Source: Variovorax paradoxus
Lineage (GTDB): Bacteria > Pseudomonadota > Gammaproteobacteria > Burkholderiales > Burkholderiaceae_C
Direction of reading: 5' to 3'
Length of the DNA stretch: 64,000 nt
NCBI RefSeq assembly: GCF_018614875.1
Contig: NZ_JAGGNW010000006.1
Location: forward strand, 62,001 to 126,000
The notes under the pieces are model-generated. The model was given only the letters and a program-made list of their open reading frames with translations. It was not told the DNA's origin and ran no database searches. How positions within the stretch are numbered: position 1 is the stretch's first letter; each line of letters starts with the position of its first letter. This document shows, piece after piece, positions 9,404 to 17,604 of the stretch. The position numbers were made by a program, and so were the translations under genes.

Positions 9404-10030
9404 TCAAGGCGGGGGCCAGGTAAAGGCCTTGAATTTGCCACGCTGCAAGAGCTGCGTGTGCTTCCCGTGGAAGAACCCGAAATTCCAGCCATTGGAAGCA
9501 CGGTGCTTGCTCTGATAGCAGATGCCAGCAATCTCAGCGATCGTAGGCGGAGGATTTGCAGCGATTGCATCCCACACCGCCGCGCTGGCCTGCTGCCACA
9601 CGTCGATTCGATCGAGCACCATGTCCGGATCGAGACCGAAGACTTGAGCCGTTTGACGATGCTCGAGGTTGATGAACAGCGCCGGTGCCATCAGCGTGTG
9701 CATGACCCAATGACGCGCGGGCAAATCCGGATCGGAAACCTCAACCAGCTCGGGCAGATCGAGACCATTGCTTTCCAGAATGCGAAGCGCACGGGCCTCG
9801 ACGGCTGCCGTGAGCAGACTCTCGGCGGTATAAAGGATTGAGAAATCCGCCTTGCGCCCCGACGGAGGGTCAATCCGCCCGTTGCGGTATTTCTCAGGCG
9901 GAGCCTTCCAGTCGCCATCTGGATGGCGGAAGACGCGGTGGAATTCCGAACCAACCGGAAGACCCATCATTGTGACGACGCGGCCTTCCCAAGGCACCGC
10001 GGCTGCTGTTGCGTTGTTTTGGATGCTCAT
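9404..10030 (-). CDS. RES-domain toxin
   Basis: 208 residues. A central RES domain (PF08808) is recognisable: GSEFHRVFR with the conserved Arg near residue 32, the Tyr of ILYTAESLLTAAVEAR near residue 67, and the following Glu. RES toxins deplete NAD+ and arrest growth when freed from a co-encoded Xre/ParS-type antitoxin. Its ATG overlaps the stop of the upstream gene (ATGA at 10027-10030), the usual antitoxin-first arrangement. A C-terminal stretch rich in aromatic and basic residues (WNFGFFHGKH) is present. Family call is good; activity is inferred. Confidence 0.75.
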   Translation of the reverse strand: MSIQNNATAAAVPWEGRVVTMMGLPVGSEFHRVFRHPDGDWKAPPEKYRNGRIDPPSGRKADFSILYTAESLLTAAVEARALRILESNGLDLPELVEVSDPDLPARHWVMHTLMAPALFINLEHRQTAQVFGLDPDMVLDRIDVWQQASAAVWDAIAANPPPTIAEIAGICYQSKHRASNGWNFGFFHGKHTQLLQRGKFKAFTWPPP

Positions 10031-10755
10031 GCAGTTGCGTGATTCAGGTCCTCCAAAGCATGGTCCATCACGAAGCTGCGCCGTTCAGCGGGCGTCAGTG
10101 CATATAGCGCTGACAAGACCGACTTATCGACTCCGGATCGCTGCGGATGCTCACCCTTGAGCATCTCCACCCCGGTGGCATCGCCGAAGGCTGCTTGAAC
10201 CGAGCGCAAGAAATCCCATAGCAAGTTGGTCGGCGCAGCCTGATCGCGATATAGGGCAATCAATGCGACCAAAAGCCCGCTGTCGACACTCCGATGAATC
10301 TGAAAGGCCGGGTACTTTCGGCCGTTCTCGCGCCCAGGTGGAAGCACTGAAAAGAGGTTGCCCTTCTTCTCTCGCTCATAGACGTTGGCGCGGGTGCAGT
10401 TCATCGTGGTTGCCATGGCGTCCGCCGAAAGCAGATCCTCATTCGCCGAAGGGCTTGGGGATTTGGACGCTCGAACGGGTTGGTCCAGTGGCCGATGGTC
10501 GCTCATGACCATCACTTTGAGATTCTTGGCCCGGCTCGGCAACCTTGCGAGTTCGCGGCGCACGTCCAGCGATCTCGACGACACAGATCCCCAGTCGACC
10601 CAATTTTGGGCAGGCATGGTCTGTTGAATGTCGAGAAGCATCGCAGGTGTCACAGCAAGCAGCACGCTCGGTTCGAGAAGAGGGGAGGACTTGACTTTGG
10701 AAGAAGTTTTTGAAGACATGGCCGGGTTTTGCCGCTCAAGCGGCTTCAAATTCAC
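10027..10755 (-). CDS. Probable RES antitoxin, Xre/MbcA/ParS-like
   Basis: 242 residues from a GTG at 10755 that overlaps the previous stop; an ATG at 10719 gives a 230-residue alternative. The first ~100 residues are variable. Residues ~107-150 look like a helix-turn-helix (LLSADAMATTMNCTRANVYE) followed by GRKYPAFQ. Near residue 180 the pattern WDFLRSVQAAFGDATGVEML resembles the toxin-binding region of MbcA/ParS/Xre antitoxins (W-FL ... G-TP-E-L). Position directly before and overlapping a RES gene supports the antitoxin role. It is longer than the usual ~150-residue antitoxin, so an extra function is possible. Confidence 0.55.
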   Translation of the reverse strand: MNLKPLERQNPAMSSKTSSKVKSSPLLEPSVLLAVTPAMLLDIQQTMPAQNWVDWGSVSSRSLDVRRELARLPSRAKNLKVMVMSDHRPLDQPVRASKSPSPSANEDLLSADAMATTMNCTRANVYEREKKGNLFSVLPPGRENGRKYPAFQIHRSVDSGLLVALIALYRDQAAPTNLLWDFLRSVQAAFGDATGVEMLKGEHPQRSGVDKSVLSALYALTPAERRSFVMDHALEDLNHATA

Positions 10756-11441
10756 GCCAATGAAACGGTTGCCGCGCAGGCCGGGAAGATGTGTTCAAAA
10801 CGAATCAGATCGTTCGCCGCACCAATCAGATTTGCTTGGCGGGTGCGTCCGCTCTGGCTGCACAGTCCGCGTTGGGAGGCCGGGACAGCGCGATCGGCAA
10901 TCGCGCGCAGATAACTTTTCAGCACTTTGCCCAGCGCTCGCGGCACCGTCACGACAGACTCGAGACGATCTCCCCGCAAGATGGAAAGCACATCCGAAAG
11001 ATATGCGCTGACCAGCACGATCTTCCGAGGAGGATCGAAGTTCAGGCACTCGCCGGGCGGCGCCAACAGGGCTAGGTCGCCGTTGTCTTCTCGAATCAGC
11101 AAAGTTCGCTGACCACCGCGCACGGTTACTTCAACACTGCGTTCGAGCAGATCTCTATGAAGCTCCTCAATAGATTCTTGAGCTTGCTTCCGGTCCACCG
11201 CTTCCGGATCTGGTTTGACGTTTTTGTCAGCCCCCCTCTTGACCAGGGTGATCTTCTTGCGCCCACCTTCGCCGGCGCCATGAGAGGCCTTCAAAAAACG
11301 CAGCAACGCGTACTTGTCCGCCTCGGTTACCAGATCGTCAGGGCCGGACTTCTCGACACCGGCACAGCGAAACTGCTCAACAAGCGACTCGGGACTCTTT
11401 CGAAGCTCCGATGCAAACTCATAGACGGTTCTGTTGCTCAT
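10752..11441 (-). CDS. Protein with an IF-2 N-terminal domain copy and an unknown C-terminal domain
   Basis: 229 residues from the ATG at 11441. Residues ~1-55 (TVYEFASELRKSPESLVEQF ... DKYALLRFLKASHG) followed by KKITLVKR closely copy the N-terminal IF2_N plus IF2-associated segment of betaproteobacterial translation initiation factor IF-2. There is no GTPase or any later IF-2 domain. The rest (~75-229) matches no family I know; it contains a beta-rich core (VEVTVRGGQRTLLIREDNGD). It is the first gene of an operon: its stop overlaps the antitoxin start. Role unknown; competition with IF-2 domain I for its binding partner, or sensing of translation, are guesses. Confidence 0.6.
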   Translation of the reverse strand: MSNRTVYEFASELRKSPESLVEQFRCAGVEKSGPDDLVTEADKYALLRFLKASHGAGEGGRKKITLVKRGADKNVKPDPEAVDRKQAQESIEELHRDLLERSVEVTVRGGQRTLLIREDNGDLALLAPPGECLNFDPPRKIVLVSAYLSDVLSILRGDRLESVVTVPRALGKVLKSYLRAIADRAVPASQRGLCSQSGRTRQANLIGAANDLIRFEHIFPACAATVSLA

Positions 11442-11490
11442 AGAACGCAAGTCTAACGCTTCATTCAAGTTTGTCAAATTTGACAAGTTT
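11441..11490 (-). promoter_or_regulatory. Promoter with palindromic operator for the IF2N-antitoxin-RES operon
   Basis: The perfect 16-base palindrome TTGTCAAATTTGACAA spans 11471-11486. On the minus strand its right half supplies a -35 TTGACA, and 16 bases on lies TAGACT as a -10. The -10 ends eight bases before the ATG at 11441, so transcripts would start at or very near the start codon with no Shine-Dalgarno, suggesting leaderless translation. A palindrome overlapping the -35 is where an autoregulating antitoxin would bind. Confidence 0.45.
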
Positions 11491-11657
11491 GTTATCGACC
11501 AGGCCTCAATTTCATCCGGGCAAAATGCAGAACCGATGTCGCGAAGCGACGCGCACTCTTAAGAGGTCCGTGGCGTTCCGCTGCGAGCGTTACATGGTCA
11601 TCCAGCAAATTTCTCAAATAGCGCGGGCATTTTTCTCAACTAACGTATTGCTGACCA

Positions 11658-12313
11658 GCGGCTCGCCGCCGCGGCCGGGCGAGATCTCACAGGCGCACCA
11701 CGGGGTGCTCTTCCTGGACGAGTTTCCGGAGTTCGCGCGCTCCGCGCTCGAGGCGCTGCGCGAGCCGCTGGAGACCGGCACCATCACCATCGCGCGCGCC
11801 GCCCGGCGGGCCGAGTTTCCCGCGCGCTTCCAGCTGATCGCGGCCATGAACCCCTGCCCTTGCGGTTATCTGGGCTCGACGCTGAAGGCCTGCCGCTGCA
11901 CGCCCGACCAGATCTCGCGCTACCAGGGCAAGCTCAGCGGCCCGCTGCTGGACCGCATCGACCTGCACATCGAGGTGCCCGCCGTATCGGCGCAGCAGCT
12001 CATCGATGCGCCCGCCGGCGAATCGACAGCCAGCATCCGCACCCGCGTGGTGGCCGCGCGCGAGTTCGCCCTGCAGCGCCAGGGCAGCCCCAACCAGGCG
12101 CTGCAGGCCGGCGCTATCGACAAGCATGCCGCGCTCGACGATGCGGCCCGCAAGTTCGTCTACAACGCCGCCGCCAAGCTCGGCTGGTCGGCGCGCAGCA
12201 CGCACCGCGCGCTCAAGGTGGCGCGCACGGTGGCCGACCTGGCGGGCGCCGAATCGGTGGGGGTGGTGCATGTGGCGGAGGCGGTGCAGTACCGCAGGGC
12301 GCTGCGGAACTGA
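11658..12313 (+). pseudogene. comM: comM/yifB Mg-chelatase-like AAA+ ATPase, 5' part removed by island insertion
   Basis: The frame carries the C-terminal ~218 residues of ComM/YifB (usually ~510): GSPPRPGEIS, the Walker B region VLFLDEFPEF, MNPCPCGY with zinc-binding-type cysteines (CPCGYLG ... CRC), SGPLLDRIDLHIEVP and the C-terminal helical domain ending in AEAVQYRRALRN. The Walker A half is missing. ComM is a hexameric helicase that drives branch migration in natural transformation, so this strain should lack it unless another copy exists. Upstream codons in the same frame belong to the island end, not to ComM. Confidence 0.85.
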
Positions 12314-12317
12314 AACC

Positions 12318-12336
12318 GGCCCGCAGATGGCGGGCC
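12318..12336. terminator. Hairpin between convergent comM remnant and lipoprotein gene
   Basis: GGCCCGC-agatg-GCGGGCC is a perfect seven-pair stem five bases after the comM stop, between two converging genes. It has no clear T tract on either side, so it is at best a weak bidirectional terminator. Confidence 0.4.
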
Positions 12337-12375
12337 AGGGACAAGCCGGGAGACAGGGCACCTTGCCCGTCGGAA

Positions 12376-13296
12376 CTACTTGGGCAGGTAGTTCATCTTC
12401 GTCACCACAACGGTCCTCTCCGGTCCGGTCGCCGTTGCGGCGAAGTGTTGCTTGAGCGACTGGCCGCGGTAGAGGCCTTCCGCAGCTATCCAGTTCTCCG
12501 ACGAAACCACGACTGCCTCGGTATCGGGCCTCTTCATGGTCATCTTGCTGGAGAACTTGCAGACGTTGAAGGTCCCGAGCGGCGTTTGCAGGGTTTCCCG
12601 ACCGCGATAGGTCAGTTCGGTCGTCATGTCGTAGTTGACGACCGCTGCACTCCCTCCATTGATCGTCGAGGTCGATGTGTTTTTCTGGATATAGCTCTGG
12701 CTTGCAATCTGTCCGGGCTGCATATCGATCGGAAACGACGCAGGCGGGTCGAAGACCGTGGTGTTGGTGACGGTCCCGTCGGATGTTGCTGTCGCGGTGA
12801 TCGAGCCATAGGCCACGCTCTTCCCGTCGGCGAGGTCTTTGTATCCTTTCGATCTGACGGTGATAGCGCCGCTGACCACATCCGTTGGCACGTAGCTGAC
12901 CGGATTGGCGTTGGCAAAGGGTTCGCGTTCGCCAATCGTTATCTTGCTGCTGGAGACCACGGGCGTTCCCCCCGGAGAGGTCGCCTCGCTTTCCGTTTCC
13001 AGCACGGTCCCCGCGTGATAGTCGGCCTCGTTGATGCACGGTGCCGAGCTGTTCGGGCTGGCTGGTGGCGCTGCCGGCGGCGGCGAGGCGGGCGGTGGCT
13101 CCGACGGCGCGGGCGCCGGTGCAGGCACCGGTGCAGGTGCCGGCGCCGCACCGACCGGGAGGGTCGAAAACCCGCCGCCACCCCCGCCGCCACTGCCACC
13201 GCCGCAAGCCACCAGCGTTGTGGTCACGACCGCCGCCGCCGCGGAAATTCGAAGCAATCGTCCGCGAGGGGCGTTCTTGTTCTTCGATGCTCTCAT
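12376..13296 (-). CDS. Predicted lipoprotein with Gly- and Pro/Ala-rich linkers
   Basis: 306 residues from the ATG at 13296, chosen because GGGAGAAAACA precedes it. A type II signal peptide ends in the lipobox LVAC (Cys near residue 31), followed by a run of glycines and then a Pro/Ala repeat linker to residue ~85, a typical tether for a surface or periplasmic domain. The remaining ~220 residues are beta-rich and contain two Cys. No family recognised; such Gly-rich lipoproteins are frequent in Burkholderiales. It lies between the comM remnant and a second small comM fragment, so it seems to have been brought in by recombination at comM. Confidence 0.7.
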   Translation of the reverse strand: MRASKNKNAPRGRLLRISAAAAVVTTTLVACGGGSGGGGGGGFSTLPVGAAPAPAPVPAPAPAPSEPPPASPPPAAPPASPNSSAPCINEADYHAGTVLETESEATSPGGTPVVSSSKITIGEREPFANANPVSYVPTDVVSGAITVRSKGYKDLADGKSVAYGSITATATSDGTVTNTTVFDPPASFPIDMQPGQIASQSYIQKNTSTSTINGGSAAVVNYDMTTELTYRGRETLQTPLGTFNVCKFSSKMTMKRPDTEAVVVSSENWIAAEGLYRGQSLKQHFAATATGPERTVVVTKMNYLPK

Positions 13297-13430
13297 TGTT
13301 TTCTCCCTGATGAAGTAGATGGATCCTTGGACACGCTTGCGCCGCACGGCGAAGCGAAGGTCAATCTAGCTTTGAGAGGCCGAATCCAACAGTGACCAAA
13401 GTCATCTCTTTCGGCTTTTTTCCTTCTGCC

Positions 13431-13460
13431 GGCGATGCAGTACCGTCGAGCCCTGCGAAG
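13431..13460 (+). pseudogene. Second, diverged remnant of the comM 3' end
   Basis: Bases 13431-13460 reproduce the last codons of comM (VQYRRALR; compare 12286-12310) with changes mostly at third codon positions, for example CGC AGG versus CGT CGA. It sits directly before the MFS start. It is a leftover of a comM copy from another lineage and shows that the lipoprotein segment arrived by recombination. Confidence 0.6.
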
Positions 13461-13473
13461 CCGACCTGCTGCA

Positions 13474-14718
13474 ATGAACCCACCCGCCCCCACGCCCATG
13501 CCCTACAACCGCCGCATGGTCGGCTGGCTGTCGCTTGGCCAGCTCATCACCTGGGGCAGCGTCTTCTATGCCTTCGCACTGCTGATGGAGCCGGTCGAGC
13601 GCGAGCTGGGGCTGAGCCGTGCGCAGTCGTCGCTGGCCTTCAGCCTGGCGCTGCTGGCCGAAGGGGTGCTGGCCTGGCCGGTCGGCCGGTGGATCGACCG
13701 CGGACACGAGCGCGCGGTGATGGCGGGCGGCTCGCTGGTCATTGCGGCCGGCCTGCTGCTGCACAGCGTGGTGCACAGCGCGCTCGGCTTCTACGCGGCC
13801 TGGACGCTGCTCGGCGCGGGACTGGCGGCCACGCTCTACAACCCGGCGTTCTCGATCGTCACGCGGCGTTTTCCGAACGACTTCCGCCGCGCGATCATCA
13901 CGCTGACTTTTCTCGGCGGGCTGGCCAGCACGGTGTTCATTCCGCTGGTGGCCTGGCTCATCGCGGAGCTCGGCTGGCGGCATGCGCTCTGGGTGCTCGC
14001 GGCCATCCACCTGCTCATCTGCGCGCCGCTGCATGCGCGCGTGCTGCGGCATGCCCCTGCGGCCGCGGTGCGCGCCACGGGCGCGGCCGGGCAACCGCGA
14101 ACGGGGGACGCGGCGGCCGGCGCGGCGCCCGCAAGCCACTACATGCGCAGCGCGCCCTTCCTGCTGGTGGGCTTGTTCACCGTGCTGCTGATGGCGGTCA
14201 CGGCCGCGCTGCCACCGCACATGGTGAGCCTGCTGCGAGGCGCCGGGCTCGGCGAGTCGTGGGCCATTGCCGTGCCCGCGAGCATCGGGCTGGTGCAGGT
14301 GCTGGGGCGCGCGCTGCTGTATTTCTTCGAGCACCACTTCGATCTGCATCTGGCGAACCGGCTGATTCCCTGCCTGATTCCGCTCGGCCTGCTGGCGCTG
14401 CTGGCGGGCGCCGGCCATCCGGGTGCCGCGCTGCTGTTCGTGTTTTTCTACGGCATGGGCAACGGCATGCTCACGATCGTGAAGGGCACCGCGATCGCGC
14501 AGTACGTCAATCGCGAGCACGTGGCCACGCTCAACGGCGCGCTGGGCCTGCCGAGCGCCATCGCACGCGCGCTGGCGCCGCTGATGCTCGGCGTGCTGTG
14601 GCAGCCGGCTGCCGGCTACACCCCCGGCCTCTGGGTGCTGCTGGCGGCGAGCATCGTCGCGGTGCTGGCGCTGGTCGGCGCGCAGCGCTGGCGCCGGGTG
14701 GCCGGCCCCACTACTTGA
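13474..14718 (+). CDS. MFS transporter
   Basis: 414 residues from the ATG at 13474; an ATG at 13498 is also possible. Twelve hydrophobic helices in two halves, split by an Ala/Gly-rich loop near residue 200. The major-facilitator motif between helices 2 and 3 appears as GRWIDRGHERAVM. The substrate cannot be read from sequence. It ends eight bases inside the convergent kinase gene. The upstream comM remnant suggests that this gene was the original chromosomal neighbour of comM. Confidence 0.85.
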   Translation: MNPPAPTPMPYNRRMVGWLSLGQLITWGSVFYAFALLMEPVERELGLSRAQSSLAFSLALLAEGVLAWPVGRWIDRGHERAVMAGGSLVIAAGLLLHSVVHSALGFYAAWTLLGAGLAATLYNPAFSIVTRRFPNDFRRAIITLTFLGGLASTVFIPLVAWLIAELGWRHALWVLAAIHLLICAPLHARVLRHAPAAAVRATGAAGQPRTGDAAAGAAPASHYMRSAPFLLVGLFTVLLMAVTAALPPHMVSLLRGAGLGESWAIAVPASIGLVQVLGRALLYFFEHHFDLHLANRLIPCLIPLGLLALLAGAGHPGAALLFVFFYGMGNGMLTIVKGTAIAQYVNREHVATLNGALGLPSAIARALAPLMLGVLWQPAAGYTPGLWVLLAASIVAVLALVGAQRWRRVAGPTT

Positions 14719-16846
14719 ACTCGTGGCTCACCACGGGCGCCGAGCGGCCGTCCTGCACCGTCACGCGCTGGCGATAGACATCGAGATCGCCGTTGCGCAC
14801 TTCGATGTTGTAGATGCCCGGGCGCAGCGGCAGCGACTTGAGCGGCGGGCTCACGCCGCGCTCCGCACCGTCGACGAAGACCTGGCCCCAGGGCCGTATG
14901 TTGAGCGCCACTCGCCCCATGCCGGGCGGAGCCGCCGGTGGCGCGGGCGGCGGCGTGCCACCCGCAATCACGGTGGGCACGGGGTTCGTTGGCGCCGTGC
15001 CAGGGGCCGCGGGCGCTGTCGGCGAGAGCCGGTTCAGTTCGGCAATGGCGTTGCGGGCATCGCGCGCATGCGGGCCGCGCCGGTAGCGGCGCAGGTAGGC
15101 CTCGTAGCCTTCGCGTGTGTTCTCGGCCTGGGCCAGGTTCCAGTCCTCGACCTCGGAGGTGGCGAGGGCGGGCTCTGCCGGTGTCGGTGGCGTGGGAACC
15201 GGTGGTGTGGCTGCGGGAACCGGAGTTGCCAGTGCTGGCGCCGCGCCGACCGGTACGTTGTTGAGCGGCGTCAACGGACCGGCCGGCGCGCTGGCCGCCG
15301 GCGCGGGGGGCGTGGCGCCGGCGGGTGCTGCCGCCACGTTGTCGCCCGCGGGCGCCGGGGAACCGCCGGGGGCGCTTTCGCCCGGCGGCACGGCGGCGGG
15401 AGGCGGCGCGTTGGCGGACATCGGCCCCGAAGGCGGGGGCACCGGCGCCATGGCAGTCGACGTCTCCTGCTGGCCCGAACTCAGGTGAAGGCCGATCCAG
15501 CTGCCCACGCCCACCAGGGCAATCAGCAGCACGCCGACCAGGCCCCACGGCGGCCGCGACGATTTCCTGGAGGACGGCTGCGGCTGCTGCTTGCCGGCGG
15601 CCGATGGAGGGCGTGCCGGCGCTGCCGCCTCGCGCGGTGCGGCGGACTTGGGCGAGGGTGCCGGAGCCGGCTCGGGCCGTGGCCCGGGTTGGGGCTTGGG
15701 CTTGACCGGTTCCGGAGATGCGGCTTCGGACCGCGCAGCGCCGGCCGATGCAGCGGCCTGCGACACCGCACTCGTCGCTGGCGCCGGCGTTGCCGTGGGC
15801 GCCGATGCAGCCGGCGCTTGCTGCGGCGCCGGCGCCACCGCCGGCGCGGCCTTCGAAGACGGCGCAGCAATGACGGCCGCCGGTGCCGCCAGCCCGCTCA
15901 CGTAGGTGTCTCCGAGCTTCGCAAGTCCCAGTTCGGCCGCGAACGCGGCCACGGTTTGCGTGCGGTCCTTGCTGTGCACGGCCAGCGTGTGGTCGACGGC
16001 CGCGCAGAAGGCCGGGCTCAGGTCGCCGCGGCCCAGCGACGACAGCGGCACGTACGCATCCTGCACGCTGCGCACCACGGCCGAGGGCGGCGGGTGCCCG
16101 GTGACGGCGCGGTACAGCACGGCGCCCAGCGCATAGAGGTCGGTCCACGCGCCCTGCAGCAGCGTGTTGTCGTCGGCATATTGCTCGATGGGCGAGTAGC
16201 CCGACTTCACCATCACCGCCACTTCGTCGACCAGGTCGGCAATCGACTTGCGCGCCGCGCCGAAGTCGAGCAGCACCGGCAGGTCGTCCTGCTGGATGAA
16301 GATGTTGTCGGGCGCGATGTCGCGGTGGAAGCACTGGCTGCGGTGCAGGGTCTCGAGCGCGCCGAGCAGCGGGCCGAGCATGCCGAGCAGCCAGGCCTCG
16401 GAAATCTTCGACGGCTCTTCCTCGGCCAGGCGACGCAGCGTGCGGCCGCGGTAGAGCTGGATCGCCATGTAGGCGGTGGAGTTGGCCTCCCAGAAGCGGT
16501 GCACCCGCACCAGCGCCGGATGGCTGAACTGCGCGAGCGTGCGGGCCTCGTTGATGAAGCTGCGCAGGCCGGCCTGGAAGGTGGCCGTGAGACGGTCGGA
16601 ACGCACGTGCACGCTGTCGTCGCCCACGCGGCGAGCGAGCATCGAGGGCATGTATTCCTTGACGGCCACCTCGCGCTGCAGCGAGTGGTCGTAGGCCCGG
16701 TAGACGATGCCGAAGCCGCCTTCGCCGATGACCTCGAGCAGTTCGAATTCGTCCAGCCGGTGGCCCGCCTCCAGCGGATGGGGCCGCTCCTGCGGATCGG
16801 TCGGCATGCCGCTGCTGTTGTTGTTGCTGCTGGCACTGGTCGTCAT
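14711..16846 (-). CDS. T6SS-linked Ser/Thr protein kinase with C-terminal PEGA domain (PpkA-like)
   Basis: 711 residues from the ATG at 16846. Kinase domain ~34-310: Gly loop GEGGFG (41-46), catalytic Lys63 in VAVKE, HRD at 174-176 with Asn181, DFG at 194-196, all present. Then a Pro/Ala-rich linker, one membrane helix (~434-455), a second Pro/Ala-rich stretch in the periplasm and a PEGA domain (~642-711). Kinases of this kind phosphorylate T6SS control proteins, usually an FHA protein, and are reversed by PppA; both partners are at 25225-27958. It is last in the tssJ-to-kinase minus-strand run, 31 bases after tagF. Confidence 0.88.
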   Translation of the reverse strand: MTTSASSNNNSSGMPTDPQERPHPLEAGHRLDEFELLEVIGEGGFGIVYRAYDHSLQREVAVKEYMPSMLARRVGDDSVHVRSDRLTATFQAGLRSFINEARTLAQFSHPALVRVHRFWEANSTAYMAIQLYRGRTLRRLAEEEPSKISEAWLLGMLGPLLGALETLHRSQCFHRDIAPDNIFIQQDDLPVLLDFGAARKSIADLVDEVAVMVKSGYSPIEQYADDNTLLQGAWTDLYALGAVLYRAVTGHPPPSAVVRSVQDAYVPLSSLGRGDLSPAFCAAVDHTLAVHSKDRTQTVAAFAAELGLAKLGDTYVSGLAAPAAVIAAPSSKAAPAVAPAPQQAPAASAPTATPAPATSAVSQAAASAGAARSEAASPEPVKPKPQPGPRPEPAPAPSPKSAAPREAAAPARPPSAAGKQQPQPSSRKSSRPPWGLVGVLLIALVGVGSWIGLHLSSGQQETSTAMAPVPPPSGPMSANAPPPAAVPPGESAPGGSPAPAGDNVAAAPAGATPPAPAASAPAGPLTPLNNVPVGAAPALATPVPAATPPVPTPPTPAEPALATSEVEDWNLAQAENTREGYEAYLRRYRRGPHARDARNAIAELNRLSPTAPAAPGTAPTNPVPTVIAGGTPPPAPPAAPPGMGRVALNIRPWGQVFVDGAERGVSPPLKSLPLRPGIYNIEVRNGDLDVYRQRVTVQDGRSAPVVSHEFK

Positions 16847-16877
16847 GCATCTGCTCCGACGGCGAGGGTCTGGTTGT

Positions 16878-17603
16878 TCATGCCCATGGCACATGCCCCT
16901 GTGAAAACAACTTGGAAAACAACGGCGTGTTGAGGCCTCCGCCGTGGGCGGCGGTGCGCAGCGGCGAGCCGTCCGCCTGGTTGGTCCACCAGTAGCTGGT
17001 GCTGCCGAAGGCGTCGAAGCACAGCGGCAGCTCCGGCCAGCCGAGGCGCTGTTGCGCACCTGCCGTGCCGGCGCCCCCGGCCGCGGGGCCGAGGATCGAA
17101 AGAATGTCGTCCGAGCCGCCGCTCGCGGTCTGGAAACCCCCATGGGCCGCGGCCAGCACCTGGCGGTCGAACTGGTCGGGTGCCACGCTGTGGCGGATCG
17201 CCTGCAGCAGCGCGGTGCCGCATTGCCAGTACCACGCGGCGGAGCCCTCGAGCATGGAGGGCCGATAGCTCGATGCAGCCACCTGCAGCGTCACGCACAC
17301 GGGGTAGTAGCGCCCCACGCGATCGCAGCTGGGCGCGATGCAGCCGAACTGCACCGCGTCCACGCCCTGGGTGGCCGGAATCGCAAAGTTCCAGACCGGC
17401 GCCACCACGTAATGCCGCGTCATGGCGTCGGGCCAGCGCTTGAAAGTGCCGAGGCCGTTCTGCATCCAGCGGTCCCACCACGCCTGGAGTTCGCGCGGCA
17501 CCCTGCGGTAGAGAAAGTCGCCGGCCGAGGGCAGCTTGCCGTACCAGCCGATCTGTTCGTCGTCGGGCACCCACACCCGCGGCGAAGGAATGCCGCTGTT
17601 CAT
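16878..17603 (-). CDS. tagF: T6SS-associated protein TagF
   Basis: 241 residues with the TagF signature near the N-terminus (IGWYGKLPSAGDFL), then RRVP and the central VGRYYPV segment typical of this family (DUF2094/PF09867). TagF is a cytoplasmic negative regulator of T6SS firing that acts alongside the threonine phosphorylation pathway. The gene starts one base after the tssM stop and precedes the kinase, so regulator and kinase are co-expressed with the membrane complex. Confidence 0.88.
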   Translation of the reverse strand: MNSGIPSPRVWVPDDEQIGWYGKLPSAGDFLYRRVPRELQAWWDRWMQNGLGTFKRWPDAMTRHYVVAPVWNFAIPATQGVDAVQFGCIAPSCDRVGRYYPVCVTLQVAASSYRPSMLEGSAAWYWQCGTALLQAIRHSVAPDQFDRQVLAAAHGGFQTASGGSDDILSILGPAAGGAGTAGAQQRLGWPELPLCFDAFGSTSYWWTNQADGSPLRTAAHGGGLNTPLFSKLFSQGHVPWA

Positions 17604-17604
17604 T

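Larger units (their letters stand above)
1..11657. mobile_element. Right part of a genomic island inserted in comM (left end outside the window)
   Basis: The sequence left of 11658 interrupts comM/yifB exactly before the codons for the GSPPRPGEIS motif; the 3' two-fifths of comM continue to the right. The last bases before the junction end in ACCA (TG/CA-type terminus), and two imperfect direct repeats containing TTTCTCAA lie at about 11610-11619 and 11631-11640, which is where transposase-binding repeats would be expected. Cargo includes a SulP-UspA pair, a hallmark I recall from the comM-inserted AbaR islands of Acinetobacter (Tn7-like, Tn6019/Tn6022 group). No transposition gene is visible here, so the element type is inferred. 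How far left it reaches cannot be seen. Confidence 0.6.

Noticed and set aside
11471-11657. N-terminal extension of ComM encoded upstream of 11658
   Set aside because: The frame is open but has no ComM features; the Walker A half is missing and the sequence is the island terminus.
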